Shown one piece after another: positions 1 through 7,865 of a stretch of 64,000 nt of DNA; the stretch's first letter is position 1; every line of letters begins with the position of its first letter. Both the position numbers and the translations under genes were made by a program. The DNA comes from Brevibacterium aurantiacum (GTDB taxonomy: Bacteria; Actinomycetota; Actinomycetes; Actinomycetales; Brevibacteriaceae): assembly GCF_900169065.1 (NCBI RefSeq), contig NZ_FXZB01000002.1, forward strand, positions 62,001 through 126,000, written 5' to 3'. The notes under the pieces were generated by a model. That model had not been told where the DNA came from. It was given only the letters and a program-made list of their open reading frames with translations, and made no database searches.

Positions 1-1217
1 GTGTTCGAGCCGTCCGTTGAGCGCCTCGGTCGGCCCGTTGCTGGTGCCGGGTCGTTCGAAGTAGGCGAGCACGTCAGTGGCTCGCTTCTTCAGGGTCCGG
101 CCCAGGGCGGTGAGCTCGGTGAGCACCTTGGGGACGCCGGCGCTGAGGTCGGTGATCAGCTTCTCCAAGAGCTCGCGGCCACGTTGCCGGTCCTCGTGGC
201 GATAGGCGGCGATCATGCGCTGGTAGACACCCCAGGTCGCCTCGACCTCGACGTGAGCGTCATCAACGAACAGCGCGCGTAGCCTGTCGCTCTGCTTGTC
301 GGTGAGCAGGTCCGCGCCGGTGTGCAGCGTGCGCCGCGACTTGTAGAGCGGGTCGTCCCTGAACCCACGGTGCCCGTGGATCGCGAGTTGGACCCGGCGC
401 CGGCACCTGTCGAGGGCGTCACCGGCCAGGCGCACGACGTGGAAGGGATCCATCACCGTGACTGCGTCCGGGATCTCCTCTGCAGCGGCGGTCTTGAACC
501 CGGTGAACCCGTCCATCGCCACCACCTCGACCGCGTCACGGAAGGCGTCGTCGCGGTCGGCGAGCCAGGTCTTGAACGCCGCCTTCGACCGGCCCTCGAC
601 CATGTCCAGCAGCCTTGCTGGGCCGGCGCCATCGCGGACCGGGTGAGGTCGATGATCACGGTGACGTACTTGTCGCCACGCCTGGTGTGGCGCCAGACGT
701 GCTCATCGACGCCAATGACCTTCACGCCCTCAAACCGCGTGGGGTCGTTGATCAGCAGCCGCTTGCCTTCGCCCAGGACCGCGTTGGTGGCGGTGTCCCA
801 CGCGACCCCGAGTCCCTCGGCGACACGGGCGACGGTGAGGTGTGCGACCACGATCCCTTCCAGCGCCCACCGCAGCCCGGTGCGCGAGAGCTTCGCGCGT
901 GGCTCCGCCGCGGCGCTGGTGTCTCGGCGCCACACGTGTCCACAGTCGGCACAGCGGTAGCGGCGCACTACAACTTCCAGCACGGTCGGTCGCCAGCCCA
1001 GCGGCTCGTGGGCCAACCGCCGGATCACGGCGTCACGAGCAGCGCCTTCGCTGCCGCACCGTCGGCACCACTGATCTGGTTCCACCACGCGGCACGCGAG
1101 GACCGCACGATCCGGTTCAAGTCGTTGTCCGGTCACGCTCAGACCGAGGCCGTCGAGTCGAGCGAAGGCGGTCAGGTCAAGGCGGCCGAAGCCGGCCGGC
1201 GGGGTAGCGTCGGACAC
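1..1217 (-). pseudogene. ISL3-family transposase, frameshifted and partial
   Basis: This is a DDE transposase of the ISL3 family. The N-terminal part (1217 down to about 645) carries the zinc-finger pairs CRRCGSE and CADCGHVW, then a helix-turn-helix region and the first catalytic Asp in IGVDEHVW. Near 641-645 one C is missing after VIIDLT; restoring it turns the code back to the family sequence. The other frame is open to the edge with MDPFHVVRLAG, KSRRTLHTG and the terminal EALNGRLEH containing the catalytic Glu. A one-base deletion has therefore split an otherwise normal gene. The C-terminus is outside the window. It could be a sequencing error, but the frame on both sides is intact and the family is clear. 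Confidence 0.85.
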
Positions 1218-1327
1218 GTCGAGGTCTTTCGGATGGATGGCGTAGGAACCTCCGTCGTCGCGAGATCTCGATGTCTATCTGCGGACCGACGCGCCCGGCC
1301 GACCTACACCCTCATCTGAGAAGACCC
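1..1327 (-). mobile_element. ISL3-family insertion sequence, truncated by the window edge
   Basis: The element is read on the minus strand. Its transposase occupies 1-1217 and its outer end lies near 1327, where the minus strand reads GGTCTTCTCAGATGAGGGTG. The last 166 bases (1162-1327) recur almost unchanged at 3438-3603, which fixes the position of this end. The other end is outside the window. The transposase is frameshifted, so this copy is probably not autonomous. Confidence 0.85.
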
Positions 1328-1555
1328 CTGAAACGTCTTCGACGACGACGGGACCGGCGAGGAGGAGGGCGCGGTGAGCTAAAGGAATGGAGCTTGCTCG
1401 GCTTCGACGCCGCCGCAAGCTCCGGTGAAACGATCGGTACTGGTCGGTCGTCGTCGGTCACCACCGGATGGCGGCGTCCCCCACGCTCGGCGTTTGCGCA
1501 GGTCAGCGGTTCGTTCGCCCAGTGGGCGCATCAAGCGATAGACGCAAAGCCGACG

Positions 1556-1590
1556 TGATTAGGTCGTCGGTTCGATTCCGACAGGCGGCT
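1556..1590 (+). tRNA. 3' fragment of a tRNA gene (probable attachment-site scar)
   Basis: A complete T-arm is visible: stem GTCGG (1566-1570), loop TTCGATT, stem CCGAC (1578-1582). It is followed by the acceptor strand AGGCGGC and discriminator T at 1590. The variable loop AGGTC precedes it. No matching GCCGCCT acceptor strand, D-arm or anticodon arm is found upstream; similarity stops around 1556. The gene is therefore only the 3' part. tRNA genes starting GCCGCCT include Thr tRNAs of related bacteria, but the anticodon is missing and identity cannot be read. Such 3' remnants are typical of integrase attachment sites. Confidence 0.65.
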
Positions 1591-1595
1591 CCGGC

Positions 1596-1637
1596 GAACA
1601 GCCCCTGACCTGCGGAAACGCAGGGCAGGGGCTGTTC
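1596..1637 (+). terminator. hairpin downstream of the tRNA fragment
   Basis: GAACAGCCCCTG (1596-1607) pairs perfectly with CAGGGGCTGTTC (1626-1637), and an inner CTGCG-GAAA-CGCAG stem-loop extends it. It sits five bases after the tRNA 3' end, where a native tRNA terminator would be. There is no strong T run. Confidence 0.6.
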
Positions 1638-1848
1638 GGTTCTGGTGGTCGCGCGATGCGCTGGCCTCACGGCTCTGCCCGACACCGACGTCGCTCTCCT
1701 CTGCGACGGACCCTCGCCGGCTGAGCGCTCGCGGCCGGCATCCTGTCCGTGTGCCGATAGGCCTCGCGCCGCTCGGCAACGCCGCATGGCGTTGCGTCGC
1801 GACCTGGCGACGGCTCGGCGGGGCGCGATCGTCTCGTGCGTTGGCGGA

Positions 1849-2160
1849 CTACGGGAGCTTGGACGCGAGGACGTCGGCCGCCAGGATCTCGGGTGCTGCG
1901 CTGAGGAGGTGCTGGTTGGCCATCAGGGCTGCGACGATGGCGCCGTTGGCGTGGGCGTCGCGAGCGGCCTCGTCGGGGAATGCATCGAAGATCCAGAAGG
2001 TGTCGGCGTCGGTCCTGACCGCGAACCAGACAATCGTTCCTACTTCTTCGTTGGCGAGTGCGACAGCGCCGGCGAGCAGATCGGCGAGCGCGTCGTGCTG
2101 TCCATCGGCCGCGACGATCTTGGCGACGAAGGCATACGGAAGTGATGCGGGTGTTGACAT
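1849..2160 (-). CDS. antibiotic biosynthesis monooxygenase-like (ABM) protein
   Basis: This is a 103-residue protein of the dimeric alpha+beta ABM fold, the family of quinol monooxygenases such as YgiN. The pattern YAFVAKIVAADGQ, a central VWFAVRTDADTFWIFDAF strand region and the HANGA helix match family members of about 100 residues. The start at 2160 was chosen because AAGGAGAG lies just upstream; a longer in-frame start at 2208 has no such site. It is divergent from the AraC-type regulator at 2268, with about 107 bases between them, so that regulator probably controls it. The substrate cannot be told from sequence. Confidence 0.75.
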   Translation of the reverse strand: MSTPASLPYAFVAKIVAADGQHDALADLLAGAVALANEEVGTIVWFAVRTDADTFWIFDAFPDEAARDAHANGAIVAALMANQHLLSAAPEILAADVLASKLP

Positions 2161-2267
2161 GAGGGACTCTCCTTGAAGTCGTGTTTCTTCGTGTGACGAG
2201 TTCAGCATATGACGAGCGAGGGCCGGTGGGTAGTGGCGTATACGGCAGTATTGCTATTGTTTACGTC

Positions 2268-3209
2268 ATGCGTATTGGACTGATCGCGATTGACGGCTGC
2301 TTCGGTTCGGCTATCGCGTCGATCATCGACATCGTGCGGGTGGCCGACGGAGCCCGCGGCGATGTCGACCCGCGGATCGACCCGATCGAACTCGCCATCC
2401 TCGGACCGAAACGGCGAGTGGCCACGACGGCATCGATGACCCTGTCGGTGGACCACCCACTGTCGGAGTCCGCAGAGTTCGACGTGGTCGTCGTCCCTGC
2501 GCTTGGAACCCTTACGGCCGCCGCTACCAACGACGCCCTCCAGAGCCGAGATGCTCGTTCGGTCATCGCCTCGCTCGGGCGCCTCGACGAGGCGACCACC
2601 CGGATCGCCGCGGCGTGCACCGGCGTGTTCGCTGTCGCCGAGACCGGACGGATGCATCATCGGCGGGCGACGACCAGCTGGTTCCTGGGGCCGGAGTTCC
2701 TGAAGCGCTATCCGACCGTCGCCCTCGATCTCGACACCATGGTCGTGGTCGACGGGAACCTCGTCACCGCCGGCGCCGCGTTCGCCCACATCGACCTCGC
2801 GCTCTCACTCGTGCGATCGATCAGCCCCGACCTGGCCCAACACGTCGCCAAGCTCCTCATCATCGACGAGCGCCCGTCGCAGGCGGCCTTCGTCGCCTAC
2901 GAACATCTCCGGCACGAGGACCCGATCGTCGTCGAGTTCGAACGCTTCGTGCGCGCCCGCCTGGACGAACCGTTCAACGTCGCCTTCGTCGCGCAGTCGC
3001 TCGGCACCAGCCGGCGCACCCTCGAACGACGAGTCCGTGCGGCGCTCAACCTCACTCCGCTCGGCTTCGTCCAACGGCTTCGCATCGAACGAGCTCGGCA
3101 CCTCTCAGCAACCACGGACCTCACCTCCGCCGAGATCGCGCTACGGGTCGGCTACGCGAACGCCGAGACTCTGCGCTCCCTCCTGCGTAGGGAGCGACGC
3201 CGTTCCTGA
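2268..3209 (+). CDS. GlxA-type transcriptional regulator (DJ-1/PfpI plus AraC domains)
   Basis: A 313-residue regulator. Residues about 1-180 form a DJ-1/PfpI-like domain, with the elbow region AACTGVFAVAETG and the following TTSWFLGPEFLKRYP typical of GlxA-type regulators. Residues about 215-310 form an AraC DNA-binding domain with two helix-turn-helix units (VAQSLGTSRRTLERRV and SAEIALRVGYANAETLRSLL). The ATG at 2268 starts the DJ-1 strand MRIGLIAIDG; an upstream in-frame start would add 29 unrelated residues. The ligand is unknown. Its likely target is the divergent ABM gene. Confidence 0.85.
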   Translation: MRIGLIAIDGCFGSAIASIIDIVRVADGARGDVDPRIDPIELAILGPKRRVATTASMTLSVDHPLSESAEFDVVVVPALGTLTAAATNDALQSRDARSVIASLGRLDEATTRIAAACTGVFAVAETGRMHHRRATTSWFLGPEFLKRYPTVALDLDTMVVVDGNLVTAGAAFAHIDLALSLVRSISPDLAQHVAKLLIIDERPSQAAFVAYEHLRHEDPIVVEFERFVRARLDEPFNVAFVAQSLGTSRRTLERRVRAALNLTPLGFVQRLRIERARHLSATTDLTSAEIALRVGYANAETLRSLLRRERRRS

Positions 3210-3437
3210 CCTATCGCCATGCCTGTAGCCGGTGTGCTAGTGCTCGACTGGAACCACCTCTCAGCACGTCGCGTAGCCGCTCCTGCGTCGCCCCTGGGCG
3301 ACCTACTCGACACGCCCGCAGCACAGGCCATGTGACGTGTCCCGGCTTCCCGAACGGTCTGGGTTGGGTGGCTGTGATGTCGCTGCGTTCTCGTCGAGAG
3401 GATCAGCAGACCCGATCAGAGTCGATTGGGATAAGAC

Positions 3438-3603
3438 GCGAAGGCGGTCAGTTCAGGGCGGCCGAAGCCGGCCGGCGGGGTAGCGTCGGACACGTCGAGG
3501 TCTTTCGGATGGATGGCGTAGGAACCTCCATCGTCGGGAGATCTCGACGTCTATCTGCGGACCGACGCGCCCGGCCGACCTACACCCTCATCTGGGAAGA
3601 GCC
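3438..3603 (-). repeat. solo ISL3-family IS end
   Basis: These 166 bases repeat 1162-1327 in the same orientation with only a few substitutions. They hold the IS terminal sequence (minus strand GGCTCTTCCCAGATGAGGGTG) and the first codons of the transposase. The match stops abruptly at 3438. It is either a decayed second IS copy or the product of recombination between two copies. Confidence 0.85.
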
Positions 3604-3745
3604 ACTTATCCGCGAACCAGGGCAGAGACCCCGAAAGCATCTAGCGCTGAGGACGTTCCCAAATACAACGCGCATAATTCGATGCCGAAAGCTGAATAGT
3701 CCATGGCTTCAGCTGTGTTTAGTGTGACAGTTGCGTTTCTTTCTT

Positions 3746-4306
3746 TTACTGCCGTTTTAGCCCAGTCACTGTAACGGCTTTCGTCAGTTGCACGGCCCGG
3801 TTCTTCGGGTGCCAGCCCTGCCACTTTCCTCCATATCGAACTGCACCCTGCTTATTGCCGGTGTGGAACCACTTGATGCTCTTCCACTTCCCGGACAGAG
3901 AGCCAGTTCCTTTGAACCCGTAGTAATTAGAGCCCCTCATACAGAAATATCCGCTCGCCGCCGAACACCCAGGGCCGACAATTGATATCTTGTGGGCCGA
4001 GATTGTGGTTTCCAGTTTTGCTGCGACGATCTTCCCGTTGTCAGGATCGACCACTACAGTTGCCGGAGCTCCCGACTCGTCAATCTCTTTGACCTTGTCA
4101 GGGTCGGTGGTCGCACCGGGTACAAGCTCCAGCGGGTCTGCTTCGGCACCGTCTTTCAGTAGCGAATCAACTCGAGCGTCTTCATCTGCAGGCGAAGACT
4201 CTACCGGCTGGATGTCTTCACTCAACACTGCCGATGCTGGTCCCGCGGCGAACGTTGAACCGGCGACCAGGGCAAGCCCACCAACAATTGAGACAAGCTT
4301 CTTCAT
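3746..4306 (-). CDS. secreted protein with acidic pro-region and basic C-terminal domain
   Basis: Not a recognised family. The 186-residue product starts with a signal peptide (MKKLVSIVGGLALVAG, probable cleavage after ASA). Residues about 27-105 are strongly acidic. The last about 75 residues contain two Cys (GCSAASGYFC), many Lys, Arg, Trp, Tyr and Gly, and essentially no acidic residues. An acidic pro-region followed by a cationic domain resembles precursors of secreted antimicrobial peptides, and the Cys/Gly/Tyr pattern is faintly like I36 inhibitors or beta-gamma-crystallin folds; both are guesses. The start at 4306 was chosen for the signal peptide. It lies downstream of a VanZ-like gene on the same strand in a lower-GC islet. 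Confidence 0.6.
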   Translation of the reverse strand: MKKLVSIVGGLALVAGSTFAAGPASAVLSEDIQPVESSPADEDARVDSLLKDGAEADPLELVPGATTDPDKVKEIDESGAPATVVVDPDNGKIVAAKLETTISAHKISIVGPGCSAASGYFCMRGSNYYGFKGTGSLSGKWKSIKWFHTGNKQGAVRYGGKWQGWHPKNRAVQLTKAVTVTGLKRQ

Positions 4307-4415
4307 AATTATCCGTTCTATCCAGTGTGGCCGGAGTCCAATCATCGTATTCGACTCGACCCATCTATGTTCGTTCCCTATCTGCGTGTCTGAAGTATTG
4401 ACACTTGGGGCATAG

Positions 4416-4964
4416 TCAGCTCTGCAGCTGGCCTTGATCCCCTTTTTGTTTAGTCTTCCGAATCTGGCTCGCTACCAGTCTTCCCACCAGCATTCCCACT
4501 ACAATCCCGACCCATCCGATTACGACCGTCGCTGAGTTGAACTGTACTCTGCCCAGCGGGATAACCATGTACTGGACAAGTTCGACAGCAAGCGACAGTA
4601 ACGCCGCAATGGAAGCGGCCCCGACAATGTGGCGGAACCGAAGGAACAGTCCACTAGCTACCCCTAATGGCGCAAAAAGCAGCAGGTTCATCGACTGCCA
4701 ATTGACCGAGAATAGCGCCCCTGGGGCCGGGAACGACCAGGCCCAGACTCGGGTCGTCGTCAAACCATCGTTCAATCCCGGCGCGTGCCCTGACGGTGTC
4801 ACTGTCGCAGCGATCACAACGGACACGCTCGCCATCCAGAAGAACACGATTACTGGATGCTCTCGAAGCCGTCGGCCAACAGGCTTTGCGATTACTGCTG
4901 CAACGATCGCACCAACTGCCGCGACCGGAAGTGCGTAGGGCAGTGCAGTTAGATATCTAAGCAT
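4416..4964 (-). CDS. VanZ-like membrane protein
   Basis: A 182-residue integral membrane protein with about five hydrophobic segments. The motif NLLLFAPLGVASG followed by SLAVELVQY is the VanZ-family signature (NxxLFxPxG, then SxxxExxQ). Family members are linked to teicoplanin resistance and to envelope or immunity roles, but biochemistry is poor. Its ATG follows the stop of the upstream small secreted protein directly (TAAATG), so translation is probably coupled. Between two small cationic secreted proteins an immunity role is conceivable; this is inference. Confidence 0.75.
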   Translation of the reverse strand: MLRYLTALPYALPVAAVGAIVAAVIAKPVGRRLREHPVIVFFWMASVSVVIAATVTPSGHAPGLNDGLTTTRVWAWSFPAPGALFSVNWQSMNLLLFAPLGVASGLFLRFRHIVGAASIAALLSLAVELVQYMVIPLGRVQFNSATVVIGWVGIVVGMLVGRLVASQIRKTKQKGDQGQLQS

Positions 4965-5391
4965 TTACAGTCCTGTACAGAACGTCGTTCTCGTGTAGTA
5001 GTTCTTGCCCGAAATCGTGTCTTTCATCAGAGCACGAGCGCATGGCCGTTTGCTGCTCAACGACGCAGAGCCCGAGAACGTCGCTGTCTTTGTTTGCTTC
5101 GACTTCATCTTGTAGGTTCCGGACCACGACACCGGGCCTTGAGCTCCGCCCTTCTTGTTGACCGCCTGGAATCCGAACTTAACCGAAACCCCCGAACCTT
5201 TCGTCTTCTTGTACGTGACTTTGGCCTTCGAGACACGGTTGCCATTGGAGTAGACCTGGGCGTTGAGAGAGCCGTTCTGCACGTCGTTATATCCCGCGTT
5301 ATACCAGGTGTAGCTTGCTGCTTCCGCGTTGGTTGAAACCCCCCAGCGTCAGGGCCGCTGCCGCTACCCCTGCAATGAGCATCTTCTTCAC
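4965..5391 (-). pseudogene. small very basic secreted protein, frame broken at a G6 tract
   Basis: Read from the GTG at 5391 (AGAGAGGAATC just upstream), the first 17 codons give a signal peptide MKKMLIAGVAAAALTLG. At 5339-5344 six G on the minus strand shift the frame into an early stop. Removing one G joins it to an open frame VSTNAEA|ASYTWYNAGYND that runs to 4965. The mature part would be about 117 residues with about 19 Lys/Arg, two Asp and no Glu, and two Cys near the C-terminus. No family is recognised. The break may be a sequencing error, a mutation or slippage. It is directly coupled to the VanZ-like gene. Confidence 0.6.
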
Positions 5392-5679
5392 ATGATTCCT
5401 CTCTGCTGGAACTCCGGTAGTCCTCAGCCGGTATAGAGGTTATGTTCATACTCGGCCTCCGCACATCCCCCAAAAAGACGAAATTGCACAAGAAATGTTG
5501 ATCTACTGCGCTGGACTTGCACGCACGGCTGTGTGAAAGAGCCCTCACCGTCCAGCCAAACGTCCACTCGACCTGCCGGAACCGGCCCCTTCGTCCCGAG
5601 TTCGCGACACGTTTGGCCGCCCGTCCTCACCTGCACCTAAGCCATGGAATCGTGACTCGGCTCACGCCACCATGGGGCC

Positions 5680-6786
5680 ATGACCATTGACGTTCCCACC
5701 ACAGGCCGCTCACTGCCCCAGCTGCAGCCGATCAGCTTCATCGGCGCAGATGGCCGGCTCACCGACACTCCGACCGAAGGGCTGCGGATCCCCAGCGATG
5801 CCGCCCTCACCGGTCTCTACCGGCAGATGGTCCTCGTCCGCCGGTTCGAAGCGCAGGTCACGCATCTGACCCGGCAGGGTCGACTTGCAACCTACCCCTC
5901 CGCGGCAGGACAGGAAGCCGCCGAGGTGGGGGCCACCACCGCGCTGGCCCCGAACGACTGGCTCTTCCCCACCTACCGCGACTCGGCAGCGCTGCTGACC
6001 CGCGGAGTGCCCGTCGCCGAGATCCTCGCCGCCTTCCGCGGGGACTGGCACTGCGGTTTCGACCCGTGTGAGTATCACGCCTCACCTGCGGCGACACCGC
6101 TGGCAACGCAGACTCTGCATGCCACCGGATTCGCGATGGCCGCGAAGCTCAAAGGCGAGGATGCAGCGACTCTGACCTTCCTCGGCGACGGCGCCAGCAG
6201 CGAAGGCGACACCCACGAGGCCTTCAACTTCGCCTCCGTGTGGCAGACCCCGACGGTCTTCGTGCTGCAGAACAACCAGTACGCGATCTCCACTCCCCTG
6301 CGGGAGCAGACGAACGCGACGATGCTCGCCGATCGCGCCGCCGGATACGGAATGCCGGGCCTGCGCGTCGACGGCAATGATGTCGCTGCCGTGTTCGCCG
6401 CCGTCGCCGCGGCACTCGAGCGCGGTCGGAACGGGGACGGTCCGACCCTCATCGAGTGCCTCACCTACCGGATGGAGTCGCACACGAACTCCGACGATCC
6501 GACGAAGTACCGCGACTCCGAAGAGGTCGAGCACTGGAAGCAGTTCGATCCCATCGACCGTCTCGAGAAGTATCTGCGAACGACCGGTGCCCTCGACGAT
6601 TCGACGGTCGCAGAGGTCGCCGAGGCGGCTGAGACCCTGGCCGCGTCCGTGCGCGATGCGATGAACCAAGAGGCCGAGGTCGACCCGCGCGAACTCTTCG
6701 CCCACGTCTATGCGACCCCGCGCACGGCCCTTGCCGAACAGCAGCAGGTCCTCGAAGCCGAACTCGCCGCGGCAGGCCACGCATGA
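5680..6786 (+). CDS. 2-oxoacid dehydrogenase E1 alpha subunit (pyruvate or branched-chain type)
   Basis: This 368-residue protein is the alpha half of the thiamine-diphosphate E1 component that decarboxylates a 2-oxoacid and passes the acyl group to E2 lipoate. The ThDP-binding region runs from FLGDGASSEGDTHE, with the metal ligand in the GDGxxxxGxxxE part, to LQNNQYAIS. The C-terminal ECLTYRMESHTNSDDPTKYR is typical of E1 alpha phosphorylation-loop regions. The next gene overlaps it by four bases (ATGA). Actinobacterial three-gene sets of this form are often annotated as pdhA or bkdA; substrate preference cannot be decided here. No E3 (dihydrolipoamide dehydrogenase) gene follows. Confidence 0.88.
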   Translation: MTIDVPTTGRSLPQLQPISFIGADGRLTDTPTEGLRIPSDAALTGLYRQMVLVRRFEAQVTHLTRQGRLATYPSAAGQEAAEVGATTALAPNDWLFPTYRDSAALLTRGVPVAEILAAFRGDWHCGFDPCEYHASPAATPLATQTLHATGFAMAAKLKGEDAATLTFLGDGASSEGDTHEAFNFASVWQTPTVFVLQNNQYAISTPLREQTNATMLADRAAGYGMPGLRVDGNDVAAVFAAVAAALERGRNGDGPTLIECLTYRMESHTNSDDPTKYRDSEEVEHWKQFDPIDRLEKYLRTTGALDDSTVAEVAEAAETLAASVRDAMNQEAEVDPRELFAHVYATPRTALAEQQQVLEAELAAAGHA

Positions 6787-7865
6787 GCGTCGAAACAGGC
6801 ACCGACCCGACGTCCGATCCGACCGCGGTGAACGACGAAACAGCACCGGCCGCCTCGGCGAGCACCGAACCGGCGACAATGGCCGCACCGTCATCGGTGA
6901 CGATGACGAAGGCCCTCAACCAGGCGCTGCGCGATTCTCTGGCCGACGACGACACTGTGCTCGTCTTCGGTGAGGATGTCGGCCGCCTCGGCGGGGTCTT
7001 CCGCGTCACCGAAGGACTGAGGGCCGAATTCGGGTCGAACCGGGTCTGGGATTCCCCGCTTGCGGAGTCGGGCATCATCGGCACCGCAATCGGCATGGCG
7101 ATGAACGGCATGCGCCCGGTGGTCGAGATGCAGTTCGACGCCTACGCCTACCCCGCGTTCGAGCAGATCGTGTCCCATGTGGCGAAGATGCGGAACCGGA
7201 CGAAAGGCCGGGTCAGCCTGCCGATCACGATCCGGATTCCCTATGCCGGCGACATCGGCGGAGTCGAACACCACTCGGACTCGTCCGAGGCCTATTGGAC
7301 GTCGACGCCGGGTCTGACCGTCGTCACGCCGTCGAATCCGGCCGATGCGTATTCGCTGCTGCGCGAGTCGATCGCCTCCGATGATCCGGTCGTGTTCATG
7401 GAGCCGAAGTCGCGGTACTGGATGAAGGAGACCCTGTCTCTGCCGGTGACGACGGCGCCGATGAATCGGGCCCAGGTCATCCGCGAGGGCACCGACGTCA
7501 CCCTGCTCGCCTATGGTCCGACGGTGCGGACGGCGCTCGATTCCGCCGAGGCCGGGGCCGAGCACGGACTGTCCATCGAGGTCATCGACCTGCGCACGCT
7601 GTCGCCGTTCGATGATGAGACGGTGTCCGAGTCCGTGCGCAAGACCTCGCGCGCGGCGATCATCCACGAGGCCGCGCAGTTCGGCGGATACGGCGCCGAG
7701 GTGGCCGCCCGCCTCACCGAGCGCAACTTCACCCACCTGTCGGCCCCGATCCTGAGGGTCGCTGGATTCGATGTGCCGTATCCGTCGCCGAAGCTTGAGG
7801 AGTTCTATTTGCCCACCGTCGAACGCGTGCTCGATGCGCTCGAGTCCTGGGATTGGGAGCTGTGA
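6783..7865 (+). CDS. 2-oxoacid dehydrogenase E1 beta subunit
   Basis: The 360-residue beta half of the E1 heterotetramer. After a Thr/Ala-rich leader of about 40 residues the core starts at MTKALNQALRDSLADD. It contains LVFGEDVGRLGGVFRVTEGL (ThDP pocket with the conserved Glu), the PLAESGIIGTAIGMA segment and GIEHHS-type loop (GGVEHHSDS). The C-terminal transketolase domain includes EVIDLRTLSPFD. The N-terminal extension is longer than usual and low in complexity. It overlaps E1 alpha by four bases and the E2 gene by one base, so all three are translated together. Confidence 0.9.
   Translation: MSVETGTDPTSDPTAVNDETAPAASASTEPATMAAPSSVTMTKALNQALRDSLADDDTVLVFGEDVGRLGGVFRVTEGLRAEFGSNRVWDSPLAESGIIGTAIGMAMNGMRPVVEMQFDAYAYPAFEQIVSHVAKMRNRTKGRVSLPITIRIPYAGDIGGVEHHSDSSEAYWTSTPGLTVVTPSNPADAYSLLRESIASDDPVVFMEPKSRYWMKETLSLPVTTAPMNRAQVIREGTDVTLLAYGPTVRTALDSAEAGAEHGLSIEVIDLRTLSPFDDETVSESVRKTSRAAIIHEAAQFGGYGAEVAARLTERNFTHLSAPILRVAGFDVPYPSPKLEEFYLPTVERVLDALESWDWEL

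Noticed and set aside
1503-1787. Minus-strand open frame containing CRNRTDDLITS
   Set aside because: This peptide is the familiar false translation of the tRNA T-arm region; the DNA is a tRNA fragment and hairpin.
3332-3727. Plus-strand open frame across the solo IS end
   Set aside because: It crosses the IS end antisense to the transposase start and matches no protein family.
3746-4306. Lactococcin 972-type bacteriocin
   Set aside because: The size, acidic pro-region and Cys pair do not fit that family; only a general resemblance to cationic secreted precursors remains.
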